Assembly (NCBI RefSeq): GCF_029626175.1
Contig: NZ_JARUBM010000002.1
Location: 1,922,001-1,986,000 of the forward strand
DNA: 64,000 nucleotides
Direction: 5' to 3'
Source: Micromonospora sp. WMMD1082
GTDB taxonomy: Bacteria > Actinomycetota > Actinomycetes > Mycobacteriales > Micromonosporaceae
The notes under the pieces were generated by a model, which did no database searches, was not told where the DNA came from, and saw only the letters and a program-made list of their open reading frames with translations. This document shows positions 26,697 to 33,995 of this stretch, piece after piece. How positions within the stretch are numbered: position 1 is the stretch's first letter; each line of letters starts with the position of its first letter. A program made the position numbers and the translations under genes.

Positions 26697-26964
26697 CCTA
26701 CCGCAACCGCCCACGGACCCGGCCGCGGCCGCGGCCGACGATCTTCGGCCATCCTGGAGTCGTTGCGCCCCCGCCGGAGGCGCAGTGACCGCGACCGGTC
26801 GCCGCCGCGACCCGCCTACGCGGACCGGGCGTGCCCTCACCTGCGCCGCGTCGCTCCGGCGCGGCACGGGCGGCTGCCGGCGACGAACCTCCACCGCTCC
26901 CACACCCATCCCGTCTGCGGCGGCCCCCGGGTTTCCGCCAAAAGCGCCAGCCGAGGGCACCGGG

Positions 26965-27001
26965 CATGATCGCCCGGCCATCCCCCGGCCGGGCGATCAT
27001 G
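26965..27001. terminator. bidirectional hairpin between convergent genes
   Basis: A perfect 15-bp stem (26965-26979 with 26987-27001) with a 7-nt loop lies between the plus-strand cargo pair and the minus-strand glycosyltransferase, where a two-way terminator is expected. Confidence 0.65.
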
Positions 27002-27126
27002 ACGCCCTATCGGCGGCGCGTGCGGCCCGTCCAGGGCCGCCTTGAAGACGTACAGAAACTTTGAACCACATCGCCGGCTGCCGGCCGGCTCCCGTTCGGT
27101 CTGGGCCAACCGCCGGGCTTCCAGGA

Positions 27127-27876
27127 TCAGGCGCTGGCGGTGCGGAAGGGCGTCTGCAACGCGATGGCACGTGCCTCGATGAGTTGCATGCGGAGCTGCC
27201 ATTCTTCGGTCGCGGTCCAGTCGCTCTGGGCGGTGATCTGGTCGGAGTGCTTGCGGTACAACAGCCCGGGTTCCGCGATGAAGGATCCGTCGGTCACGAC
27301 TGACGCGGCGAGCAGTAGGCCGGTGTCCTCCCCACCGGGTAGGGCCATCCATCCGCCAAGGGCAAGTGCGAGTTCGCGTCGGATGCACAGCGTCGCGGGG
27401 TGAACCGGGAGCCGGTATCCGTTGTCGCGGAAGTAGGTCAGTACCTCGCCTTGCTGGAGGGTGCCATCCGGCGGGTCGGCGTGTTGCCATCCGATCGTCG
27501 ATCCGTCGGGCATCAGGTCGAGCACGCTGCATGTGGTCCAGCCGATGTCGGCCTGGCTGGCAAGTATCTCGATCTCGCGGGCAAGGGCGCCTGGCGTGAG
27601 TTGGTCGTCTCCGTCCAAGACTCGCAACAGGTCGCCGTCGCTGCGGGCCATGGCCATGTTGCGGGCGGTTCCTGGACCGCCTGGTTTGCCTGTCCCGCTC
27701 AGGATGCGTGGGTCGTTGGGTAGGGAAGCCGCAACCTTGCCGGTGCGCCCGTCCTCCTGGACTAGCCACTCCCAGACCCATCCGTCCGGCAACTCCTGCG
27801 ATCGAAGTGATTCGTAGGCATCGACCAGGTAGGGGATGCTCGGCGGGTGGACCGGGGTGATGACGGAGACTTTCAC
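27127..27876 (-). CDS. family 2 glycosyltransferase, coupled to the GntR regulator
   Basis: The 249-residue GT-A fold protein starts VKVSVITPVHPPSIPYLVDA. It has the nucleotide-sugar-binding region (LVQEDGRTGK), the GGPGTARNMAMARSDGDLL stretch and the metal-binding D-x-D as VLDGDDQL. No transmembrane helix is seen, so it is probably cytosolic. The GTG start (27874-27876) overlaps the TGA stop of the GntR gene, so the two are translated as a pair. A glycosyltransferase is unusual beside the transfer repressor of an AICE. Its acceptor is unknown: surface modification or cargo DNA/RNA modification are both guesses. Confidence 0.85.
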   Translation of the reverse strand: MKVSVITPVHPPSIPYLVDAYESLRSQELPDGWVWEWLVQEDGRTGKVAASLPNDPRILSGTGKPGGPGTARNMAMARSDGDLLRVLDGDDQLTPGALAREIEILASQADIGWTTCSVLDLMPDGSTIGWQHADPPDGTLQQGEVLTYFRDNGYRLPVHPATLCIRRELALALGGWMALPGGEDTGLLLAASVVTDGSFIAEPGLLYRKHSDQITAQSDWTATEEWQLRMQLIEARAIALQTPFRTASA

Positions 27877-28664
27877 TCGGACCACCGTGCGAGCTTCGTG
27901 GTGTAGACGAACTCGGTGCGGTCGCCGGGCAGTACGACGTTCGAGACTTCAACGACGCAGTCTTTGGTGTCGACGGAGATCTTGCGAAGAATGAGCACTG
28001 ACACCCCTGGTGGCAGCTTCAGGGCTTCGGCTTCGTCCGCCGAAGGCGGCCGTGCGGTGATCTCGTCAACGATCCGGTCTAGCTCGATGCCGATGGTGAA
28101 TAGCTGGTTTTGCGTTCCGCCGGGCCATGGCTCGTTGTTGTCGTCAAGCAGTGCGGGGTTCTCGGCAACCACGTCGTAGACCATGTAGGACGTGTTGAGG
28201 CTGAGTGGCACCTTCTCCTTGCGCGAGCTTGTGCGGTAGGTGCGCTCAAGCATCTTGGCTCCGACAGGCACGCTGAAGAGTCGGGCCAGCTCGGCGCTTG
28301 CCGGCACGGTTCGGTATTCGGCCGCAAACTCTAGGTCCTGCATGATGAGTCCGGTGTCCCGCTCTGTCGCTCCTGTGCGGCGTCGCTGGGACTCGGGCAG
28401 TCGGGCTCGGTCCTTCTCCCACTGGTACCGCTCCGGAGAGCGTCGCACTCGCTGCCGTGGTGCCCGAACGAAGGTGCCTCGACCATGCCGACGGTCGACC
28501 AGACCTTCTGCCTCTAGGGCATCGAGTGCTTGCCGGACGACAGGCAGGCTGACTTCGTAGTCAGCCTTCAACTTCTGCTCGTTCGGCAGTCTCGCTCCGG
28601 GCGCGAGTTCTCCCGAATGAATCTTCTCGCGCCATTCTGCGGCGATTCGATCCCATTTGGCCAT
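27873..28664 (-). CDS. GntR family (UTRA domain) regulator, KorSA-like
   Basis: The 263-residue protein has an N-terminal winged helix (residues about 5-67: PGARLPNEQKLKADYEVSLP, VVRQALDALEAEGLVDRRHG, RGTFV) and a UTRA ligand domain (about 100-255). In pSAM2-type elements a protein of this class (KorSA) represses transfer and replication genes. Here it is divergent from the element's first transfer-side gene, and the gap contains GTCTTCATGAAGAC operators over a promoter. It should therefore repress that promoter and probably its own. The stop overlaps the glycosyltransferase start. Confidence 0.88.
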   Translation of the reverse strand: MAKWDRIAAEWREKIHSGELAPGARLPNEQKLKADYEVSLPVVRQALDALEAEGLVDRRHGRGTFVRAPRQRVRRSPERYQWEKDRARLPESQRRRTGATERDTGLIMQDLEFAAEYRTVPASAELARLFSVPVGAKMLERTYRTSSRKEKVPLSLNTSYMVYDVVAENPALLDDNNEPWPGGTQNQLFTIGIELDRIVDEITARPPSADEAEALKLPPGVSVLILRKISVDTKDCVVEVSNVVLPGDRTEFVYTTKLARWSE

Positions 28665-28699
28665 GTCTTCACACTCCCTCGTGTCTGCCTTCAGTTTAG

Positions 28700-28772
28700 G
28701 TCTTCATGAAGTCTTGACGGGATTGACTGCCCGTCGTACGTTGTCTACACGTCTTCATGAAGACATGAAGAC
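28700..28772 (+). promoter_or_regulatory. promoter with flanking GntR-type operators
   Basis: TTGACG (28714-28719) and TACGTT (28737-28742) are exactly 17 bp apart on the plus strand. GTCTTCATGAAGAC (28751-28764), a perfect 14-bp palindrome, covers the expected start point and is followed by a further ATGAAGAC half-site to 28772. A second copy with one mismatch, GTCTTCATGAAGTC (28700-28713), abuts the -35 box. Two operators bracketing one promoter next to a divergent GntR gene is a standard repression layout. Confidence 0.75.
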
Positions 28773-28818
28773 CAAGGAGTGCATCGGCAAGCGATGCCCC
28801 AACAGACAGGAGACAGCC

Positions 28819-29136
28819 GTGAAGCTGTACGTGGACACCAAGGCGAAGCAGGTGACGGTGTCGAGGGACCCGGAGCCGAAGAACGACCAGAACGGCAATC
28901 AGCGGTCGGAGAAGGGAACGGGCCGGCTCATGTGGTCCACCCAGGTCTTCGTTCTCGACGAGAACGGCGGTGAGGTCATCACCATCACCACGGCGGGTGA
29001 GAAGCCGAGCGTGATGGTGGGGCAGCTCATCGAGGTCGAGCAGTTGGAGGCCATCCCGTGGGCGACCAACGGGCGCAACGGCGTCGCGTTCCGTGCGATC
29101 TCGCTGAAGCCGAAGGCTGGTACCTCGGCCAAGTAA
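28819..29136 (+). CDS. small conserved AICE protein of unknown function
   Basis: The 105-residue product MKLYVDTKAKQVTVSRDPEP... starts at GTG 28819 with AGGAGACAGCC just upstream. The predicted pattern is beta-rich (LMWSTQVFVLDENGGEVITI, MVGQLIEVEQLEAIPW), somewhat like a small OB-type fold, but I cannot assign it. It is the first gene from the operator-controlled promoter and so is probably under GntR control. Similar small genes occupy this position in Streptomyces integrative elements. Confidence 0.7.
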   Translation: MKLYVDTKAKQVTVSRDPEPKNDQNGNQRSEKGTGRLMWSTQVFVLDENGGEVITITTAGEKPSVMVGQLIEVEQLEAIPWATNGRNGVAFRAISLKPKAGTSAK

Positions 29137-29233
29137 GTCCCTCGCACAGCGTGCTGTGTGACGTCTCGTGGTGTCTTATCCGCGCCTGCGCGCGTAGCGG
29201 CCTGAGGTCCGCTGATCCATCAAGTTGAAGAAC

Positions 29234-29349
29234 GGTCCGGGAGTGGTTCCGACTCCTACGCTCCCGGTCCGGTCACCACCTGTGGTGGTGGCATCCCCGC
29301 TAGAGCTGGCGCGGGGTCGGTCCGACTCCTACATCTGCCGACCCCGTGC
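29234..29349 (+). ncRNA. structured leader: tandem hairpins with the same loop motif
   Basis: Hairpin 1 pairs CCGGGAG (29237-29243) with CTCCCGG (29261-29267). Hairpin 2 pairs GCGCGGGGTCGG (29309-29320) with CCGACCCCGTGC (29338-29349). Both loops are 17 nt and both contain TCCGACTCCTAC (29248-29259 and 29321-29332). A third small hairpin (CACCAC/GTGGTG, 29274-29287) lies between them. The block ends 40 nt before the GTG start at 29390. The loop CTCCT is complementary to the downstream AGGAG-type ribosome binding site. No terminator is seen. Confidence 0.65.
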
Positions 29350-29389
29350 CCTCCAACTCATCCACCCCTTGTGCAAGGGAGGAATCGTC

Positions 29390-30325
29390 GTGTCCAAGTC
29401 TAGCCCCCGCCGTCCCTTCGGTGGCAGAGGCACGGGAACGGTGACGGTCATTGAGGCCCGTGTTCACCGGTCCTGGGCCAGGAATGCCCGGATGGCGTTC
29501 GTCCTGACCGCCGCTGTCGCCGGTCTGCTCGCGGCTGTGGTGGCCGCTTCGTACATGCACCCGATCCTTGCCCTGTTCGTCGCCGTTGGCGTCGGCGTCC
29601 CCCTGGGTGGGATCGTGTGGGTGCTGGTTCGTATCTGGCCGGTGATCCGGCTGCTGTGGTGGTGGACCCCGGAAATCGGCCTCGTCGGCCTGCTCCTGGT
29701 CGGCTGGGTGCAGCTCGCCTCCCACACCCCCACCCTGATGACCCTGCTCGTGGTCGCCCTGGTCGTCGGTGTTCCGGCCGCTGTTCCGCCCATCCGGCGT
29801 CAGATCGTCGCGTGGGCGTGGTGCCTGGTGGTGCGGCATCGGCTGCGGGTGTGTTTCGCGCAGTTCATCATCGCCAACCAGTCCGGCTCGCTGCCGCTGA
29901 TCCTGTGGGCCACCCCCACCCCCGTCGGCGAGCGGGTGTGGGTGTACCTGCGTCCCGGCCTGTCGGCCAAGGACCTGGAAGGCCGGCTCGACAAGATCGC
30001 CGTGACCTGTCACGCCTCCACCGTGCTCATCGAACGGGCCTCGGACGGCAACGCCGCCTATGTGCGGTTCGACATCAAACGCCGCGAGGTACTCACCGCC
30101 ACGGTCGGTTCACCTCTGGTCGATGTGATCGACCCGGACACCCCGACTGTTGAGCAGGCACCTGCGGTGGTGCCGACCGCTCTGGACCTGCCCGACGTGC
30201 AGGCCCCGACCATCATCCTCCCCAAGCAGGGTGATCGAAAGCCGGCCAAACCTGCCGCCGCTGCCGCCAACGGCAGTACTCCTGCCGTGTCGGCGGATGT
30301 CGACGACGTTTCCGACTGGATCTAA
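29390..30325 (+). CDS. membrane protein of the transfer region
   Basis: The 311-residue product starts at GTG 29390 (AGGGAGGAA upstream) with MSKSSPRRPFGGRGTGTVTV. It has four hydrophobic segments (about residues 36-58, 62-85, 95-115 and 118-137), followed by a cytosolic domain (VWVYLRPGLSAKDLEGRLDK) and a proline/alanine-rich tail. It sits directly before the FtsK-type ATPase, as the membrane partner or N-terminal membrane half of a split Tra translocase would. This role is inferred from position. Its leader carries tandem hairpins. Confidence 0.75.
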   Translation: MSKSSPRRPFGGRGTGTVTVIEARVHRSWARNARMAFVLTAAVAGLLAAVVAASYMHPILALFVAVGVGVPLGGIVWVLVRIWPVIRLLWWWTPEIGLVGLLLVGWVQLASHTPTLMTLLVVALVVGVPAAVPPIRRQIVAWAWCLVVRHRLRVCFAQFIIANQSGSLPLILWATPTPVGERVWVYLRPGLSAKDLEGRLDKIAVTCHASTVLIERASDGNAAYVRFDIKRREVLTATVGSPLVDVIDPDTPTVEQAPAVVPTALDLPDVQAPTIILPKQGDRKPAKPAAAAANGSTPAVSADVDDVSDWI

Positions 30326-30413
30326 CCCACCACTTCACTCCTGGACGCGAGGAGCCCTGCGGGCTCGTTCGTGTGGCTTCTCGCGCCCACTAACGCCCGA
30401 AGGAGGGCACCCC

Positions 30414-31277
30414 ATGTCCGTCGTCACGGAACCGGCTCCGGTGCCGGTGGGTCCTGGCCTGTCGATGTTCGACCCCATCTTCATCGGCATCGACGAGTTC
30501 GGCCAACCCGTCTACATCACCCTCGCCTACCGCAACCTCCTCGCCGGAGGCGAACCCGGCGGAGGCAAATCCGGCCTGCTCAACTGCATCGCCGCCCACG
30601 CCGCCCTCTCCGTCGACTCTCGCCTCGTCCTCCTGGATGGGAAGTTGGTCGAGCTGGGGCAGTGGGAAGACTCCGCCGACGCGTTCATCGGCCCCGACAT
30701 GCCCGCCGCGTTGGACGTCCTGCGACGCCTTCAACTGGTGATGAACAACCGGTACGCGTGGCTGCGCGCCCACAACCGGCGCAAGGTCACCGCCGCCGAC
30801 CGCCTGTCGGTCATCACCGTCCTGGTCGACGAGATCGCCTTCTACTCCGCCACCGTCGGCGCCAAGCAGGAACAGGAAGAGTTCGTCGCCCTCCTGCGCG
30901 ACCTGGTCGCCCGAGGACGCGCCGCCGGTATCCCCGTCGTGGCCGCTACCCAGCGGCCGTCGTTCGACATCATCCCCACCTCGTTGCGGGACCTGTTCGG
31001 CTACCGGGCCGCGTTCCGCTGCACCACCCCGAACAGCTCGAACATCGTGCTGGGTCACGGGTGGGCCGAGCAGGGCTACTCCGCTACCGACATCGCCCCC
31101 ACCAACCAGGGCGCCGCGTACCTCATCGCTGAGGGCGGTGTCCCCCGCCGGATCAAGGTCGCCTACCTGACCGACGCCCAGATCGCCGGCATCGCGGACT
31201 ACGCCGCGTGGATCCGTCGGCCCGGCACCCTCACCGCCCCGTCCGGCTCTCCCGCCGATTGGGGGATGGCGGCATGA
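30414..31277 (+). CDS. FtsK/SpoIIIE-type conjugative DNA translocase (Tra)
   Basis: The 287-residue P-loop ATPase has Walker A GEPGGGKSGL (K52), Walker B VITVLVDEI (D139, E140) and the RGRAAGIPVVAATQRPSFD sensor segment. It has no transmembrane helix itself. TraSA/TraB proteins of this class move double-stranded plasmid DNA between mycelial cells as hexamers. ATG 30414 follows an AAGGAGGGCACCCC site. Its membrane anchor may be supplied by the upstream protein. The stop overlaps the next ATG (ATGA). Confidence 0.93.
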   Translation: MSVVTEPAPVPVGPGLSMFDPIFIGIDEFGQPVYITLAYRNLLAGGEPGGGKSGLLNCIAAHAALSVDSRLVLLDGKLVELGQWEDSADAFIGPDMPAALDVLRRLQLVMNNRYAWLRAHNRRKVTAADRLSVITVLVDEIAFYSATVGAKQEQEEFVALLRDLVARGRAAGIPVVAATQRPSFDIIPTSLRDLFGYRAAFRCTTPNSSNIVLGHGWAEQGYSATDIAPTNQGAAYLIAEGGVPRRIKVAYLTDAQIAGIADYAAWIRRPGTLTAPSGSPADWGMAA

Positions 31278-31483
31278 CCACCCGCGAACGCGCCTACGCC
31301 AAGGCCAGCAACCAGCGCTTCAACCAATTCACCGAAATGTGGATCGTCGGCAGTCCCGAGGGCCTGGCCGCGATGATCCAGGCCGCCCGCGCCACGGGCC
31401 GACTCGTCTACATCTCCGCCCCGCAGCTCATGGGCGGTGACGACACCCGCCACCGCCGCTACCTGCGGCTCCGCAACCACTGA
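31274..31483 (+). CDS. 69-residue AICE protein
   Basis: The product MTTRERAYAKASNQRFNQFT... is basic and helical with no recognised domain. Its ATG overlaps the tra stop by 4 bp (ATGA), so it is translated with it. Small spread proteins (SpdA-type) occupy this place in pSAM2-like elements, but the sequence alone does not show that. Confidence 0.65.
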   Translation: MTTRERAYAKASNQRFNQFTEMWIVGSPEGLAAMIQAARATGRLVYISAPQLMGGDDTRHRRYLRLRNH

Positions 31484-31568
31484 ATCGGCCGACAGGACCA
31501 GGTCATCGCCTGGCAGCAGAGCTGGTCCTGCCGACCTCCACCAACAGCCTCGAAAGGACGTGGCTGCC

Positions 31569-32012
31569 ATGAAGGCTACCCACAACCCACCCACCCCGGC
31601 ACAGGTCACACCCGCTGACCTGCTACGGATGGCCGCCCTCTACCTGCGCCGGCACGGCTGGCACCAGGGCACCTACTACGCCCCCACCAACACCCCCACG
31701 GCCACCCCGCCGGCCTGCGCCGCCGGGGCCATCGGCATCGCCGCCGCCGGCCACCGCGTCGAGCACTTCTCCCAACTCGACCCCGACGCCCTGGGCGACT
31801 ACCTCGCCGCACTCGGCGCGTTCGTCGACTACCTCGACACCACCGAACCCCTTTTCCTCATCGACGAAGACGGCTACCTCATCGACGAACACACCTCCCC
31901 CTACTCGTGGAACGACAGCCCCGGCCGCACCTGCGAGCAGGTCATCACCGCCCTTGAGACGGCTGCGGACGAGTGGGACCACCTCCACACCACCGGAGGT
32001 GAAACCCGATGA
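31569..32012 (+). CDS. 147-residue DUF6197-like mobile-element protein
   Basis: ATG 31569 is preceded by GAAAGGACGTGGCTGCC. The product has a helical N-terminus (TPADLLRMAALYLRRHGWHQ), a GAIGIAAAGHRV stretch and an acidic C-terminus (WNDSPGRTCEQVITALETAA). The pattern of a Cys/Ala-rich centre and an N-D-x-P-G motif recalls DUF6197 proteins, common on actinobacterial plasmids, of unknown function. The stop overlaps the next ATG. Confidence 0.65.
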   Translation: MKATHNPPTPAQVTPADLLRMAALYLRRHGWHQGTYYAPTNTPTATPPACAAGAIGIAAAGHRVEHFSQLDPDALGDYLAALGAFVDYLDTTEPLFLIDEDGYLIDEHTSPYSWNDSPGRTCEQVITALETAADEWDHLHTTGGETR

Positions 32013-32311
32013 ACACCGTCAAGAAGCCCTTGACACCCTCCGTCCCGCGACAGAAGCGGCGGGATGTCGTCGAAAACACCGAGTTCGCCGCCTTCGCCCG
32101 CAGGATCATCCGCGCCCACGGCCGCCGCGTCGCCACCGGCGATGTGGAAGCACTCCGCGACCTCGTCAACCTGTCCGCCGACATCGACCAGGCCATCACC
32201 GACGCCGTCATCGGCCTCCGCGCCTTCGGCTACTCCTGGGCCGAGATCGGCAACCGGCTCGGCATCACCCGCCAAGCCGCCCAACAACGCTGGGGCGGTG
32301 GTCAGCCGTGA
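32009..32311 (+). CDS. 100-residue protein with a C-terminal helix-turn-helix
   Basis: The product has a polar N-terminus and ends with AFGYSWAEIGNRLGITRQAAQQRWG, a clear sigma-region-4-like helix-turn-helix. It overlaps the genes on both sides by 4 bp (ATGA at 32009, GTGA at 32308). It is probably a DNA-binding accessory factor of the element; the target is unknown. Confidence 0.75.
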   Translation: MNTVKKPLTPSVPRQKRRDVVENTEFAAFARRIIRAHGRRVATGDVEALRDLVNLSADIDQAITDAVIGLRAFGYSWAEIGNRLGITRQAAQQRWGGGQP

Positions 32312-32718
32312 CCGACCTGCGCAGCCGCGACCTCGACGAACTGACCAACCGCACCGGTATCCGGGTCGAGTTCTACGACCCCACCGGCACCCGCTACGGA
32401 TTCCCCACCTTCCCCTACCGCATGGCCCCCACCGGCCTGGCCACCCTGCGCCAGTTGCGCGCCGCCGGCCTCCGCCCCGGTGGTCATGACCCGGTCGCCC
32501 AGATCTATTGGCGACACCGCAAACAACGCCGAGTCGCCTACCTCTACCGCCTCGATTGGGCCAAGCCGAAGCGCACCGCCACCCCCGCCCAACGGCAGGC
32601 CATCGCCAAAGCGCTACGTGCTCGGCGCACCTGCCGTGTCTGCGGCCAGGTCAAGCCCTACTACATCCCCCGCCGCTACGGCGAATGCCTCGACTGCCAC
32701 GAAGGGAACCCATCGTGA
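32308..32718 (+). CDS. RRQRL-type zinc-binding mobile-element protein
   Basis: The 136-residue product starts at GTG 32308 (VTDLRSRDLDELTNRTGIRV) and has a conserved FPTFPYRMAPTGLATLRQLRAAGLRP segment, a basic RHRKQRRVAYLYR stretch and a C-terminal zinc ribbon C-RVC-GQVKPYYIPRRYGECLDC. I recognise the layout of the RRQRL-motif zinc-binding family found on actinobacterial plasmids; the function is unknown. It overlaps neighbours on both sides. Confidence 0.75.
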   Translation: MTDLRSRDLDELTNRTGIRVEFYDPTGTRYGFPTFPYRMAPTGLATLRQLRAAGLRPGGHDPVAQIYWRHRKQRRVAYLYRLDWAKPKRTATPAQRQAIAKALRARRTCRVCGQVKPYYIPRRYGECLDCHEGNPS

Positions 32719-33002
32719 GCTTCCTCAACGACTCCTGCTCGTGGTGCATCGAGCAGAACACCCCCGCCGGCATTCACGACATCCTCGGCCCCGTCTACAT
32801 CCCCTGCCCCGCCTGCCTCGGCCGCTGCCAGCTCTGCGAAGGCGAAGGCCTGTTCCCGGCCGACTTCACCTGCCTGCCCTGCTTCCGCCAGCAGATGGCC
32901 GCGCTCGGCCTGGTGCCGATCATGTGCGCCCACTGCTCCGGCGTCGTCGACCTCATCCCCACCGACCGCCTCCCGGAGGTGATCCCTCATGGCGACCACT
33001 AA
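32715..33002 (+). CDS. 95-residue cysteine-rich protein
   Basis: Starting at GTG 32715 (overlapping the previous stop), the product VSFLNDSCSWCIEQNTPAGI... holds about ten cysteines arranged as C-x2-C pairs (CSWC, CPAC, CQLC, CLPC, CAHC), so it should bind two or more zinc ions. Such proteins recur in AICEs beside RRQRL proteins. It overlaps the next gene by 14 bp. Confidence 0.7.
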   Translation: MSFLNDSCSWCIEQNTPAGIHDILGPVYIPCPACLGRCQLCEGEGLFPADFTCLPCFRQQMAALGLVPIMCAHCSGVVDLIPTDRLPEVIPHGDH

Positions 33003-33729
33003 CCCGCCCTCGTGGGCGGCACGCATGGAGGGCGTCGTCCTGGTCCTCATCGTCATCTTCGTCGGCCTCGCCGCCGGAGCCGCCTCCTTCACCCACGTCC
33101 ACGACTGGACCATGGCCAACAGCCCCGCAAACACCCCGGGCTGGTTCGGATGGGCCAACGCGGTCATCTCCGAACTCGTCCCCGTCGCCTGCCTGCTCAT
33201 CATCCGCCGCCGCCGACGCCACGGCGGACCCATCGGCTACCCCCTCGTCCTCCTAGTGGCCTTCGCCGGTTTCTCCCTCGCCGCCCAACTCGGCGTCGCC
33301 GTCGGCAAAGTCGGCCCCACCGGATGGTTCCTTTCCGCCATCCCCGCCCTGGCCTTCATGGCCCTGGTCAAACTCGTCCTCGCCCCCGTCCACCACGACA
33401 ACCCGCCACCGGCATCCATGCCGGTCGAACCGATCCGGGTCCCGGCCGCCGAGCAGGCCGTGACTGAGCCGGTAGCACCGGCCGCTATCACCGCACCCGA
33501 ACCGACTCCGGTCCCCACGTCGGTCGTTGCGCCGGAGCCCGGCACCGTGCCGGCCGTCACGCCGGTCGACGTTCCTACCCACCTGCTGCCGATGGCCCGC
33601 TTCTCGGCCGTGCAGCACGAACAGGCCACCGGACGGGCCATCACCGCCGCCGAGCTGGCCGACCGACTCGACGTCACCCCGGTCACCGCCGGGCAGCTCC
33701 TCACCACCCTGGCCGGTGGTGCCCGATGA
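32989..33729 (+). CDS. DUF2637-type membrane protein, spread/transfer-associated
   Basis: The 246-residue product has four transmembrane helices in its first 130 residues (GVVLVLIVIFVGLAAGAASF, WANAVISELVPVACLLI, LVLLVAFAGFSLAAQLGVAV, LSAIPALAFMALVKLVLAPV), a Pro/Val/Ala-rich linker, and a small C-terminal helical domain (ITAAELADRLDVTPVTAGQL, HTH-like). DUF2637 proteins are typical of actinobacterial conjugative elements and often sit where spdB genes do. The C-terminal HTH suggests DNA contact. The stop overlaps the next ATG. Confidence 0.8.
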   Translation: MATTNPPSWAARMEGVVLVLIVIFVGLAAGAASFTHVHDWTMANSPANTPGWFGWANAVISELVPVACLLIIRRRRRHGGPIGYPLVLLVAFAGFSLAAQLGVAVGKVGPTGWFLSAIPALAFMALVKLVLAPVHHDNPPPASMPVEPIRVPAAEQAVTEPVAPAAITAPEPTPVPTSVVAPEPGTVPAVTPVDVPTHLLPMARFSAVQHEQATGRAITAAELADRLDVTPVTAGQLLTTLAGGAR

Positions 33730-33995
33730 CCATCTACCTCGTCGACATCGAGCACGTCACCCACACCTGTCCCGCCAACTCGGAGCCGCATCCCTTCGAC
33801 ACCCGCCGCACCATCGTCGACGTCATTCCCGGCGGTCCCTGCCGGACGCCGGTCACCATCCGCTGCGGCAACGTCATCACGCAGATTCCCTGTCACCGGC
33901 ATGAGCCGGCCAAGCGCCAGTGCGGCGCCTGCCGCATCATCGTGCGCGAACGCACCATCACCACCCGCCCCCACACCCTCGGGGTTGCGGCTTGA
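33726..33995 (+). CDS. 89-residue AICE protein with Cys/His pairs
   Basis: The product MTIYLVDIEHVTHTCPANSE... has two CxxC-like half sites near the C-terminus (IPCHRHEPAKRQCGACRIIV) and may bind one zinc ion. It overlaps the previous gene (ATGA) and its TGA overlaps the ATG of the Rep gene (TGATG). Function unknown. Confidence 0.6.
   Translation: MTIYLVDIEHVTHTCPANSEPHPFDTRRTIVDVIPGGPCRTPVTIRCGNVITQIPCHRHEPAKRQCGACRIIVRERTITTRPHTLGVAA

Noticed and set aside
26525..27000. Arginine/proline-rich frames in 26529-27126
   Set aside because: They run through the inverted repeat and hairpins, with no start signal or motif.
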